60,144 nucleotides of DNA. Origin: an uncultured Gammaproteobacteria bacterium (GTDB lineage: Bacteria > Pseudomonadota > Gammaproteobacteria > CAMYKB01). A program made the translations under genes and the position numbers. Under the pieces are notes generated by a model that saw nothing but the letters and a program-made list of their open reading frames with translations, did not search any database and had not been told where the DNA came from. Positions 19,050-27,280 of the stretch are shown here, piece after piece. Every line of letters starts with the position of its first letter. Position 1 is the stretch's first letter. Where the stretch lies: positions 1-60,144 of the forward strand of contig CAMYKB010000026.1 in the NCBI GenBank assembly GCA_947258875.1, written 5' to 3'.

Positions 19050-20162
19050 ATGACTCGCGGCACGCTTCTTAATCTGCCACATGCCGCCCTGGGTAGTCTA
19101 CTAGCTGTATTAAGACAACAGGGCTATAACTGCATTGGCCCTGTTGTTCGCGATGGCGCGATCGTTTATCGCAGAGTTCATCATGTGTCGGATCTGCCTT
19201 ATGGCTGGCATGATGAACAGATGCCGGGCACTTACCGGCTGGAGCGCAGCAACAGTCCACGCGCGTTTTCCTGGGCAGTTGGTCCAGAAGCCCTCAAGCC
19301 ACTCAACTTTGCGTCAGGCGAAACCTTATGGCGCGCCGAGCGAAATCATGAGGGACAGATCCAGTTCGAAGAAACCTTACCCGCAGCCCAACCGACAGCA
19401 GTTATCGGAGTACGCGCCTGTGACCTGGCGGCATTGCAGCTCCAGGATCAACATTTTCTTGACGGACCGTATCGTGACCCCTATTACGCCGCACGCCGTG
19501 AGCAATTGTTTCTGGTAGCAGTACACTGCACTCACCCGGCTGACACCTGCTTTTGCGCATCTACCGGTGATGGGCCTCAAGCCGAGTATGGTTTTGATAT
19601 TGAAATGTATGAATCGGAGGCGGGGTTCCTGGTGGCACCCGGCTCAGCCGCAGGCGAGGCCATTGTTGGTGAGCTACAGCTTAGTAAAAGTAACGATTCG
19701 CAACGTGCAATAGCTGAAGAGGAGGTTCGACAAGCAGCCAGGAAACAAACTCGCACCCTGCCCTCACAAAACCTTCGCGACAAACTGCTTGCAAGTCTGG
19801 ATCACCCCCATTGGCAGGAAGTGGCAAAGCGTTGTCTATCCTGTGGAAACTGTAGTTCGGTATGCCCAACCTGCTTCTGTCATACCGAGCATGACAACCC
19901 AGCGCTCGACGGGCGAACAACGGAACATGTCCGCGAATGGAGTTCCTGTTTTACGGCCGAGCATGGGGATATCAGTGGCAAGCCAATACGAGTGCAAACG
20001 CACTTACGATACCGCCAATGGCTGACTCACAAGTTGGGCAGTTGGCATGATCAATACGGTCGCAGTGGTTGTGTCGGCTGTGGGCGTTGTATCACCTGGT
20101 GCCCCGTAGGCATCGACATAACGAAAGAAGCGGCTGCAATCTACGAAGCGCAACTGTCATGA
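19050..20162 (+). CDS. hydB: Group 3b NiFe hydrogenase beta subunit (Fe-S)
   Basis: A 370-residue Fe-S protein of the HydB/AsrA type. The N-terminal region (about 1-250) includes RDGAIVYRRV and IGVRACDLAALQLQDQHFL, with a cysteine-containing HCTHPADTCFCAS segment. The C-terminal dicluster ferredoxin region has CLSCGNCSSVCPTCFC at about 263-278 and CVGCGRCITWCPVGID near 344-359. It relays electrons between the NiFe module and the flavin subunit HydG. It is the first gene of a tight operon hydB-G-D-A-protease. Its stop overlaps hydG by ATGA. Confidence 0.9.
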   Translation: MTRGTLLNLPHAALGSLLAVLRQQGYNCIGPVVRDGAIVYRRVHHVSDLPYGWHDEQMPGTYRLERSNSPRAFSWAVGPEALKPLNFASGETLWRAERNHEGQIQFEETLPAAQPTAVIGVRACDLAALQLQDQHFLDGPYRDPYYAARREQLFLVAVHCTHPADTCFCASTGDGPQAEYGFDIEMYESEAGFLVAPGSAAGEAIVGELQLSKSNDSQRAIAEEEVRQAARKQTRTLPSQNLRDKLLASLDHPHWQEVAKRCLSCGNCSSVCPTCFCHTEHDNPALDGRTTEHVREWSSCFTAEHGDISGKPIRVQTHLRYRQWLTHKLGSWHDQYGRSGCVGCGRCITWCPVGIDITKEAAAIYEAQLS

Positions 20163-20992
20163 ATAACCCATACTTGCCCTGGGAAGCTGAAGTTGTTGAA
20201 CGGGTTCAGGAATCCGCGTCGATTGTGACACTACGCATACGTTTTACCGATCCGGCAATACGTAGGCGCTACCGCTTTGATGTGGGCCAATTCAATATGG
20301 TCTATCTTTACGGTGTAGGCGAAATCCCAGTGTCTATTGTCTCCGATCCACAGGATGAACAACTGCTCGATCACATAGTACGCGCCATCGGCCGCGTGAC
20401 ACGCGCATTGGTAACACTAAAGCAAGGTGACCGACTGGGTATCCGTGGCCCCTATGGGCGCGGCTGGCCGTTGCATGAAGCCGTAGGTAAGGATGTGGTG
20501 TTAATAACAGGTGGACTGGGTTGTGCGCCCGTGATGTCGGTGATCAACTTCATCGTCAAGCGGCGTGAACATTTTGGCAAACTAACCATTCTGCAAGGTG
20601 TCAAGCATGCTAACGATCTCATCTGGCGAACACAGTATGAACGTTGGGCAATGTTACCAAACACACAGGTGCTCCTTGCCGCTGATGTGGCGGGACCACA
20701 ATGGCAATATCTTGTTGGCAAAGCCACCATATTACTTGATCGTGCAGTGCTTGATGCCACAAACAGCATCGCCATGATGTGCGGTCCGGAAATCATGATG
20801 CAGGCCTGCGTAACCGAATTACTGCAACGGGGTTTTAACCCCGAGAGCCTGTGGCTTAGTATGGAACGCAATATGCAGTGCGCCGTCAAGCACTGCGGTC
20901 ATTGCCAATACGGACCCCACTTCGTATGCCAAAACGGCCCGGTATTTCAGTATCCCGAGATCGATGAACTGTTTGGTCACAAGGGATTTTGA
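20159..20992 (+). CDS. hydG: Group 3b NiFe hydrogenase gamma subunit (FAD/NAD(P)-binding)
   Basis: A 277-residue ferredoxin-reductase-like subunit. The FAD domain has YRFDVGQFNMVYLYGVGEIPVS (in part) and GDRLGIRGPYGRGW. The NAD(P) domain begins at VVLITGGLGCAPVMSVINF. A C-terminal [2Fe-2S] site is built from the cysteines in NMQCAVKHCGHCQYGP and FVCQNG. It reduces NADP+ with electrons from H2, or the reverse. The ATG at 20159 overlaps the hydB stop; the frame is open upstream to 20069, but that part lies inside hydB and is not needed. The stop is two bases before the hydD ATG. Confidence 0.9.
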   Translation: MNNPYLPWEAEVVERVQESASIVTLRIRFTDPAIRRRYRFDVGQFNMVYLYGVGEIPVSIVSDPQDEQLLDHIVRAIGRVTRALVTLKQGDRLGIRGPYGRGWPLHEAVGKDVVLITGGLGCAPVMSVINFIVKRREHFGKLTILQGVKHANDLIWRTQYERWAMLPNTQVLLAADVAGPQWQYLVGKATILLDRAVLDATNSIAMMCGPEIMMQACVTELLQRGFNPESLWLSMERNMQCAVKHCGHCQYGPHFVCQNGPVFQYPEIDELFGHKGF

Positions 20993-20994
20993 GC

Positions 20995-21789
20995 ATGAAT
21001 ACTGAAATGGTCAAACCCCGGATTGCGGTACACAAATTCAGTTCCTGTGATGGCTGTCAGCTCGCCTTCCTGAATGCGGGTCCCGCGCTACTGGAGCTGG
21101 CAGAGCTGACTGATATCGTCTATTTCGCCGAAGCCGGATCACTGGAACGGGAGGTAGAGATCGATATTGCCTTTGTGGAAGGTAGCATTTCTACACCGCA
21201 AGACTTGACACGCATCAAAGCGATACGCGAGAACAGCGCATACCTGATCACAATCGGCGCCTGTGCCACTACGGGTGGACTGCAAGGACTGCGTAATCTA
21301 TATGCTTCCAATACCCGAGACTGGACCGGTGCAATCTATGCCCGACCGGAGTTTATCGAAACCCTGGATGAATCACAGCCGGTATCATCGCACGTAAAGG
21401 TTGATCTGGAACTCTGGGGTTGCCCTGTTAGCACACAGCAAATAATGACTGCGCTACGTGCCCTGTTATTTGGTGTGACACCCGGCGATGATCGAGACAA
21501 GATCTGCATGGAATGCAAACGCCGCCATAATGTGTGTGTATTGATTACCAAAGCTGCGCCCTGCATGGGCCCTGTCACACGCACCGGCTGCGGTGCTATC
21601 TGCCCGGCCTATGGCCGTGATTGTTACGCCTGTTACGGACCTGCTGAGAACATCAATGCCGAGGCATTGGCAACATGCTTCGAAGGCTTAGGCCTGCTGC
21701 CACAAGATATCGCACGCCGCTTCCATTTCATTAACTGTAACGCACCGAATTTTAAGCAAGCCGGCACCATCTGGCGGAATAAATCGTAG
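20995..21789 (+). CDS. hydD: Group 3b NiFe hydrogenase small (delta) subunit
   Basis: From ATG 20995 the product is 264 residues. The proximal-cluster motif SSCDGCQLAF has Cys 18 and 21. Further cluster ligands are seen in TIGACATTGGLQ, ELWGCPVS, ICMECKRRHNVCV and the C-rich CGAICPAYGRDCYACYGP. There is no Tat signal, as expected for a cytosolic group 3 enzyme. It carries electrons from the NiFe site to HydB/HydG. An earlier in-frame TTG at 20989 is less likely than the ATG. The gene lies between hydG and hydA in the family order. Confidence 0.9.
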   Translation: MNTEMVKPRIAVHKFSSCDGCQLAFLNAGPALLELAELTDIVYFAEAGSLEREVEIDIAFVEGSISTPQDLTRIKAIRENSAYLITIGACATTGGLQGLRNLYASNTRDWTGAIYARPEFIETLDESQPVSSHVKVDLELWGCPVSTQQIMTALRALLFGVTPGDDRDKICMECKRRHNVCVLITKAAPCMGPVTRTGCGAICPAYGRDCYACYGPAENINAEALATCFEGLGLLPQDIARRFHFINCNAPNFKQAGTIWRNKS

Positions 21790-21797
21790 ATATTGAT

Positions 21798-23093
21798 ATG
21801 CAAGAGAAACGTAACATCCATATCAAGGTTCCGGTCATGACCCGCGTGGAGGGGGAAGGCGCTCTAGAGATCACCGCCAGTGATGGTCATATACAAGACC
21901 TGCAATTACGTATTTTCGAGCCTCCGCGTTACTTTGAAAAATTCCTCGAAGGCCGCAGTTATCACGAAATACCCGATATTGTGGCACGCATCTGTGGTAT
22001 TTGTCCCGTGGCATATCAAGTGACCGCGGTGCAAGCTATTGAGAGCGCCTTCGGGTGTGACACCGGACCTTGGGTAAGAGAACTGCGACGGCTAATGTAT
22101 TGCGGCGAATGGATTCAGAGCCATGCTCTTCATATCCATTTGCTTGCGATGCCCGACTTTCTCGGCTATCCCAATGCCATCGCGATGGCGGCTGACTACC
22201 CGGAGGAGATTCGCAGGGGGCTGCATCTGCAAGCACTCGGTAACGATGTTATTAGTCTTTTAGGTGGTCGTTCGGTACACCCGGTAGGTGTTCGCCCTGG
22301 TGGTTTTCACTACGCGCCAGAATATGGTGAGACGGATGCGTTGCTGAAAAAATTGCGGGCAGCGGTATCAGATGCCGAAACCCTGGTGCGATGGACAGCA
22401 TCGTTGGACTTTCCCGATAGTGATCAAAATTTTGTTAGTGCTGCCTTGCAGCATCCCACTGAGTATCCTGTTCACGAAGGTCGTATTTGCTCGGATTCAG
22501 GCATTGATATTAACGTTACGGAATACGAACAATATTTCGTCGAGCATCAGGAGCCCCATTCTACTGCACTATATTCGTTACTCGACGGAAAACCCTATCT
22601 GCTAGGCCCACTTGCACGCATCAATCTTAATCATGCTCAACTCGATCAAACTCTTGACGTAGTGGCCGGTATCGCTGTGAACTTTCCAAGCCGCAATATG
22701 TTTCATAGCATTATCGCTCGTGCGATCGAGTTACACTACGCCCTCCATGAAGCGATAAAACTGCTGGAATCATACAGCTATCCTGATCAGCCCTACGTTG
22801 AAATCACGCCCTGTGAAAGTATAGGGATCGGTGCAACCGAGGCACCACGAGGCTTACTGTGGCATCGTTACGAGTTTGATGACAGTGGATGCATTGTTCA
22901 AGCGCGTATCGTCCCTCCCACCTCGCAGAATCAGGCACGCATCGAAGAAGATCTACATGATGCGATTGAAGCTTTTGGCTTTCATCATTCTGATGAAGCC
23001 ATTCGTTTACATGGTGAGATGGTGATCCGCAATTATGACCCCTGCATCTCATGCGCAACACATTTCCTCAACATCAAGATCAACCGAGAATGA
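21798..23093 (+). CDS. hydA: Group 3b NiFe hydrogenase large (alpha) subunit
   Basis: A 431-residue catalytic subunit. The N-terminal nickel ligands are in ARICGICPVAY (Cys 66, 69) and the C-terminal pair in DPCISCATHFL (Cys 416, 419). His 422 marks the expected processing site, leaving a 9-residue extension (FLNIKINRE) removed by the maturation protease. The start reads IKVPVMTRVEGEGALEI, typical of cytosolic group 3 enzymes. It should oxidise or evolve H2 with NADP(H); relatives also reduce sulfur. The stop overlaps the protease gene by ATGA. Confidence 0.95.
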   Translation: MQEKRNIHIKVPVMTRVEGEGALEITASDGHIQDLQLRIFEPPRYFEKFLEGRSYHEIPDIVARICGICPVAYQVTAVQAIESAFGCDTGPWVRELRRLMYCGEWIQSHALHIHLLAMPDFLGYPNAIAMAADYPEEIRRGLHLQALGNDVISLLGGRSVHPVGVRPGGFHYAPEYGETDALLKKLRAAVSDAETLVRWTASLDFPDSDQNFVSAALQHPTEYPVHEGRICSDSGIDINVTEYEQYFVEHQEPHSTALYSLLDGKPYLLGPLARINLNHAQLDQTLDVVAGIAVNFPSRNMFHSIIARAIELHYALHEAIKLLESYSYPDQPYVEITPCESIGIGATEAPRGLLWHRYEFDDSGCIVQARIVPPTSQNQARIEEDLHDAIEAFGFHHSDEAIRLHGEMVIRNYDPCISCATHFLNIKINRE

Positions 23094-23566
23094 GTGTGAT
23101 ACGTATCCTGGGTGTGGGATCACCTTATGGGGAGGATAGCCTTGGCTGGCGGGCTACACGGGCACTCGAAAATACGCAACTGGCAGAAATGCTTGCGCCA
23201 GACACTGTTGAGTATCGCTATCTGGATCGTCCCGGACCTACTCTGCTCAATGAACTTGAGGGCGCTATCCAGGTTGTGATAATTGATGCTATGCGCTCAG
23301 GAAATCCTCCTGGAACAGTACGGAAGCTCGAGCTGAGTGAGATTGAAACAGTGCTTGCACCCGTCTCCACACATGGTTATGACCTTGCCACCAGCATCGC
23401 GCTTGCCCGTTCGCTCGATCATATCCTCTGTGAATCTATCATTATAGGGATTGAGATGGGTTCATCACCAGACGATATCCCGGGAAACACAATGAAGCGA
23501 ATTCAGAGCGAGTTATTCCAGTTCATCGCGCGGGAAGTTCGAGAAACCAGGTCAGCCATAGGCTGA
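23090..23566 (+). CDS. Hydrogenase maturation protease (HycI/HyaD family)
   Basis: A 158-residue protein. It has the family start IRILGVGSPYGEDSLGWRA, with the first metal-ligand acid in the GEDSLG segment, the VVIIDAMRSGNPPGTV segment with the second acid, and STHGYDLATSIALA with the conserved His. It should cleave the C-terminal extension of HydA after nickel insertion. The ATG at 23090 overlaps the hydA stop by 4 bases. The stop codon is inside the terminator stem at 23545-23573. Confidence 0.9.
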   Translation: MSVIRILGVGSPYGEDSLGWRATRALENTQLAEMLAPDTVEYRYLDRPGPTLLNELEGAIQVVIIDAMRSGNPPGTVRKLELSEIETVLAPVSTHGYDLATSIALARSLDHILCESIIIGIEMGSSPDDIPGNTMKRIQSELFQFIAREVRETRSAIG

Positions 23567-23573
23567 CCTGGTT
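23545..23573. terminator. Bidirectional terminator hairpin between the protease gene and fba
   Basis: AACCAGGTCAGCC (23545-23557) and GGCTGACCTGGTT (23561-23573) are perfect 13-bp complements with a 3-base loop. The hairpin overlaps the last codons and stop of the protease gene and lies 19 bases from the end of the convergent aldolase gene. No long T-run follows. Confidence 0.7.
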
Positions 23574-23591
23574 ATGCACATAAATAAGGTA

Positions 23592-24614
23592 TTAATCTTC
23601 CTGTTCCATAGCCGTTGTATATTCACCCTTGACCGCCGCCGCATTCAATTTGCTGCGTCGATATAAGGCATCCTGGGTCGCTTGTTTGTTTTCCGGCTTA
23701 CCCTTCCATGCATGTAATGCCGATTGTTGCAGAGCCCTTCCGTATGAAAAACTCAATAGCCAGGGCGCATTAGTAAACCGCTTATTGATTGCATTCAGAT
23801 TGACTGTTGCCTCTTCATCTGTCTGTCCACCGGAAAGAAAATTGATACTTGGTACTGCTGCGGGTACGGTGCGCCGCAGTACACGCAATGTATGCTCGGC
23901 AACCTGCTCGGGATTTGCTATCCCCTGTTCTTTTCCCGATACAATCATATTAGGTTTAAGCAATATGTATTCGAGTTGCACGCCATGTTTATAGAGCGCC
24001 TGGAATACCGAGTGTTGTACCGCTTCAGTTACTTCAGCACAGCGTTCAATCGAATGATCGCCATCCATTAACACTTCCGGCTCAACAATTGGCACGATGC
24101 CCTGGTCCTGACAAATAGCTGCATAGCGAGCCAAGACCTCTGCATTGGCATGTATAGCCAGGTCACTCGGGTTATCAGATGAGATCATGTAGACCTCTCT
24201 CCACTTGGCAAAGCGAGCACCCAGTTTTTTATACTGCGTGAGACGTTCGGCAAGGCCGTCGAGCCCCTGGGTAATTTTATCGCCCGGCGAATTGGCTAGT
24301 GGCGCAGTGCCCTTGTCTACCTTAATACCCGCAACGATGCCCTGCTGACTGGCAGCAACAGGTAGTGCAATATCGTCATCCGTTCTCTGGGTCAGGGTTT
24401 CTTCGAAGAGAATCACCCCACTGATGAATTTTCCCAGGCCCGGTGTTGTCAGTAATGTACTGCGATAGACGCGACGGCGCTCCTCGGTTGATTCAACATT
24501 GATTGCCTGAAAACGTTTGGCGATAGTTGGCGCACTTTCATCAGCGGCAAGAATTCCCTTACCAGATATAACCATATCGTTGATAGTTGCCTGAAGTTCA
24601 TCATGCTGGTCCAT
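23592..24614 (-). CDS. Class I fructose-bisphosphate aldolase
   Basis: A 340-residue Schiff-base aldolase of the eukaryote-like class I family. Visible motifs are GKGILAADESAPTIAKRF, GVILFEETL, GIKVDKGTAPL, FAKWREVYMI, the catalytic-Lys segment YILLKPNMI and SGGQTDEEATVNLNAIN. It cleaves or forms fructose-1,6-bisphosphate in glycolysis and gluconeogenesis. An AAGGAG Shine-Dalgarno 6 bases upstream selects the ATG at 24614, not the TTG at 24617. The gene stands alone and converges on the hydrogenase operon. Confidence 0.93.
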   Translation of the reverse strand: MDQHDELQATINDMVISGKGILAADESAPTIAKRFQAINVESTEERRRVYRSTLLTTPGLGKFISGVILFEETLTQRTDDDIALPVAASQQGIVAGIKVDKGTAPLANSPGDKITQGLDGLAERLTQYKKLGARFAKWREVYMISSDNPSDLAIHANAEVLARYAAICQDQGIVPIVEPEVLMDGDHSIERCAEVTEAVQHSVFQALYKHGVQLEYILLKPNMIVSGKEQGIANPEQVAEHTLRVLRRTVPAAVPSINFLSGGQTDEEATVNLNAINKRFTNAPWLLSFSYGRALQQSALHAWKGKPENKQATQDALYRRSKLNAAAVKGEYTTAMEQED

Positions 24615-24747
24615 CAAAATCTCCTTGAGGTCGCCTGATCAGGCTCGTTCACAAATCAAGTTACACGGGTATATCTTTATATAGCAGACATTAGTCATGC
24701 ATGTGTTATGTAATATCACCGATACCCAATCCTTCTGGGGCACAACC

Positions 24748-24764
24748 CGGGAAACAGTTTCCCG
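24748..24764 (-). terminator. Small palindrome past the patatin gene
   Basis: CGGGAAAC-A-GTTTCCCG is an 8-bp dyad about 40 bases beyond the patatin stop codon and upstream of the aldolase gene. The one-base centre makes a stable RNA hairpin unlikely without fraying. It may be a weak terminator or a protein-binding site. Confidence 0.3.
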
Positions 24765-24803
24765 CCTCGGCAAAAATTTAATTCAGGCTACTGGGCTACT
24801 CTG

Positions 24804-25775
24804 TTACCCGGCATAACGCTCAACAGAGACTTGTTCGAGTTGCTTACGGGTCGCCTCGTAGCCAATTGCAATGATTTCCTCTGCGCGATTATATTCAAGA
24901 AAGCGTATATTCCCCAAGGACGGCTGAATCAACAGGTCCGGTGGTTCGATCTGCAAACGGCTACGGGTAATCTGGGTCGCCATGATATTAAGGGAACCTA
25001 GCAGGACGTCAAATATATTGGGAAGTGGCTCTTCCGCCAGCCATTCACGAAGCTGGCTCCAGGCGGGGTTCTTATCAAGCGAACGCAGGCCCTGCTCAAT
25101 GCGTGCCATCGCAGTGCGGTAACGCACTCCTCCCAGACGTGAGACCTTTTGAAATACCTCGTTATCGGTGCGCATCTTTGTTTGAACAGGCGGCGCCTTG
25201 GCTACAACAACGTCATGGTTGAGGTCCACGGCAATGACGGTTTTCGCGCCCATCTTACGAACCACACTCACCGGTACGGGGTTCACAATGCCGCCATCGA
25301 TTAAAATACGCTCGCCCATACGTACCGGTGTAAACATACCCGGTACAGAAAAGCTGGCGCGCACCGCTTCGATAACGTCGCCAGTAGCCAACACCACCTC
25401 TTCACCCGTATTTAAGTCTGTTGCCACAGCAGAGAATGCCATCGACAACTCTTCGAAGCGCTCAGTATCTACATACTCACGCACAAAATCCGCCAGCTTC
25501 CTGCCATCAATAATGCCGGATTTGGGAAACACAATATCGAAAAAATAGGCGATTTTCTTCCAGTCCATAGCCAGGTAAGCGTCTTGCAGGCTATCGAGTT
25601 TTCCTGACGCATAAACGGCACCTATCACAGCACCGATACTGGTGCCGGCGACACAATCCACATGAATTCCCGCCTCTTCCAGGGCCCTGATTACACCAAT
25701 ATGTGCAAGCCCGCGGGCCGACCCGCTACCGAGAGCCAGCCCGACTCCGTGTTGGAGGATCCATTGCTGCTTCAT
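24804..25775 (-). CDS. Patatin-like phospholipase (RssA-like)
   Basis: A 323-residue protein with the three patatin signatures: oxyanion loop GSGSARGLAHIG (about 16-27), nucleophile elbow GTSIG with Ser 46, and catalytic Asp in DGG at 160-162. It is predicted to be an acyl hydrolase with a Ser-Asp dyad acting on phospholipids or acyl esters. There is no signal peptide. The C-terminal 110 residues are the usual bacterial extension. A GAGG Shine-Dalgarno lies shortly before the ATG. Substrate is not inferable. Confidence 0.88.
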   Translation of the reverse strand: MKQQWILQHGVGLALGSGSARGLAHIGVIRALEEAGIHVDCVAGTSIGAVIGAVYASGKLDSLQDAYLAMDWKKIAYFFDIVFPKSGIIDGRKLADFVREYVDTERFEELSMAFSAVATDLNTGEEVVLATGDVIEAVRASFSVPGMFTPVRMGERILIDGGIVNPVPVSVVRKMGAKTVIAVDLNHDVVVAKAPPVQTKMRTDNEVFQKVSRLGGVRYRTAMARIEQGLRSLDKNPAWSQLREWLAEEPLPNIFDVLLGSLNIMATQITRSRLQIEPPDLLIQPSLGNIRFLEYNRAEEIIAIGYEATRKQLEQVSVERYAG

Positions 25776-25873
25776 GCATGCCTCGTAATGACTATGCTCT
25801 TATTAATAGCATATAGGTTATTTCAATTAGATGAGATGGATCAAGCACACCGCAATACGATCGCTTCATACAT

Positions 25874-26389
25874 CTAGAATAGCGTTTGCATAAACAGTAA
25901 TTCAATGAAAAACCTGTGTTTACCACGCATTCGCTTGAACTGTTCGAGTTGTGCGCGCTGCTCATCAGTAAGTACAGCCAGTATTTCGCTCATCATACGG
26001 GTACGCAGCATGATTTTGCTTTTCACGTTTGCAGCCTGCTCATCGGCCAATGCCGATATCGCCACTTCGTCATAGTTTCCGGAGTGAACCAGCTCACGAA
26101 TCTGCTTGCGTGTCTCTTGCTTCTTCTCACGAACAGCCTGTAATTGCGGACGTGTATTATCGACGATAGTCTCGACCTGCGTGCGCTGATCTTCATTCAC
26201 GTCCAGGTGCTCCATCATGCGTTCAATACGCGAGCCGTCACCGAAGCGATGTCCATGGCCATGCTGCATCGCATGCCCTTGTTTCCAGCAACCACCCATG
26301 TCGCTGCGTTCGGCAAGCGCAGGTACCGTCAGGCCCAGGCCCCCGGCCAACAACGTACCGGTAAGTAGAGTTATAGTCAGCTTTTTCAT
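25874..26389 (-). CDS. Spy/CpxP-family periplasmic chaperone
   Basis: A 171-residue protein from ATG 26389, chosen because a GAGGTGAAG Shine-Dalgarno sits just before it and a signal peptide follows (MKKLTITLLTGTLLAGGLGL, ending ALA). The mature part begins with a His/Gly-rich segment (HAMQHGHGHRFGDG) that may bind metal. Its LTXXQ-type elements are degenerate: DVNEDQRTQVETI and LTDEQRAQLEQF. CpxP and Spy are envelope-stress chaperones; CpxP also restrains CpxA. It is divergent from cpxR, with three GTAAA repeats between, so Cpx control is very likely. Confidence 0.85.
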   Translation of the reverse strand: MKKLTITLLTGTLLAGGLGLTVPALAERSDMGGCWKQGHAMQHGHGHRFGDGSRIERMMEHLDVNEDQRTQVETIVDNTRPQLQAVREKKQETRKQIRELVHSGNYDEVAISALADEQAANVKSKIMLRTRMMSEILAVLTDEQRAQLEQFKRMRGKHRFFIELLFMQTLF

Positions 26390-26471
26390 GGTCTTCACCT
26401 CTGATATATAGTTGTCTTGATAGCGTGTAAAGAGCATAGTCCCGTGGGCTGTCAAGATGGGTATAACGGGC

Positions 26472-26496
26472 GTAAAGTTTTGTAAAGACAGGTAAA
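26472..26496. promoter_or_regulatory. Triple CpxR box
   Basis: GTAAA occurs at 26472-26476, 26482-26486 and 26492-26496, each pair separated by exactly 5 bases. This matches the CpxR recognition pattern GTAAA-N5-GTAAA twice in overlap. A fourth GTAAA is at 26427-26431. The array lies between the Spy/CpxP-like gene and cpxR, so phosphorylated CpxR should control both directions. Confidence 0.85.
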
Positions 26497-26578
26497 GATA
26501 GCTCATGAATGCAGACTTCATCACAATGTTTATGGCACTATCTTGAGAGTCATATATTAAGGAACCTCTGATTAAGTC

Positions 26579-27274
26579 ATGAATCACCTCCTGCTCGCAG
26601 ATGATGACGCCGAACTCACGGCTATGCTTACAGAGTATCTACAAGCCGAGGGTTTTACCCTGGAAATCGCCAACGACGGGGACACCGCTCTGCAGTTAGC
26701 GCTTGCAAACAACTATGACCTGATCATCCTGGATGTCATGATGCCTGAAATGAATGGTTTTGATGTGCTACGTGAACTGCGTGCGCAGAGTCTTACCCCA
26801 GTCCTGATGCTGACGGCGCGAGGCGAGGATATTGATAGTATTATCGGGCTGGAACTTGGCGCTGACGATTACCTACCCAAACCTTGCAACCCGCGCGTGT
26901 TGGTAGCACGCATACGAGCCATATTACGGCGAGCGGATCATACAGGTGCTGCGGCTGCTACGCAGCCCGAAACCGTAAAACTCGGTGATGTTGAAATACA
27001 TCCCGGCTCCCGCAATGTATTCTGCAATGGCCAATCGATAAAAATGACCAGCACTGAGTACACTGTACTGGCAATTTTGCTGAACAACGCCGGAAATATC
27101 GTTTCCAAGGCAGAGTTATCACAACACGCACTGGACAGAAAGTTAACGCCACATGACCGCAGTCTTGACATGCATATCAGCAGCCTGCGCAAGAAACTGG
27201 GACCACTGCCTGATGGTGATGAACGTATAAAAACCGTGCGTGGCGTCGGATACCAATACATTCGCCGGGACTGA
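26579..27274 (+). CDS. cpxR: CpxR-like OmpR-family response regulator
   Basis: A 231-residue protein. The receiver domain (1-115) has the acidic triad DDD at 8-10, phospho-acceptor Asp 52 in ILDVMMPEMNG and Lys 101 in YLPKPCNPR. The C-terminal winged helix (about 135-229) has MTSTEYTVLAILLNNAG and RSLDMHISSLRKKLG, ending KTVRGVGYQY. It is encoded 6 bases before its kinase. The triple GTAAA box upstream and the divergent Spy/CpxP-like gene support the CpxR name over other OmpR-family members. Confidence 0.88.
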   Translation: MNHLLLADDDAELTAMLTEYLQAEGFTLEIANDGDTALQLALANNYDLIILDVMMPEMNGFDVLRELRAQSLTPVLMLTARGEDIDSIIGLELGADDYLPKPCNPRVLVARIRAILRRADHTGAAAATQPETVKLGDVEIHPGSRNVFCNGQSIKMTSTEYTVLAILLNNAGNIVSKAELSQHALDRKLTPHDRSLDMHISSLRKKLGPLPDGDERIKTVRGVGYQYIRRD

Positions 27275-27280
27275 TAAGCC

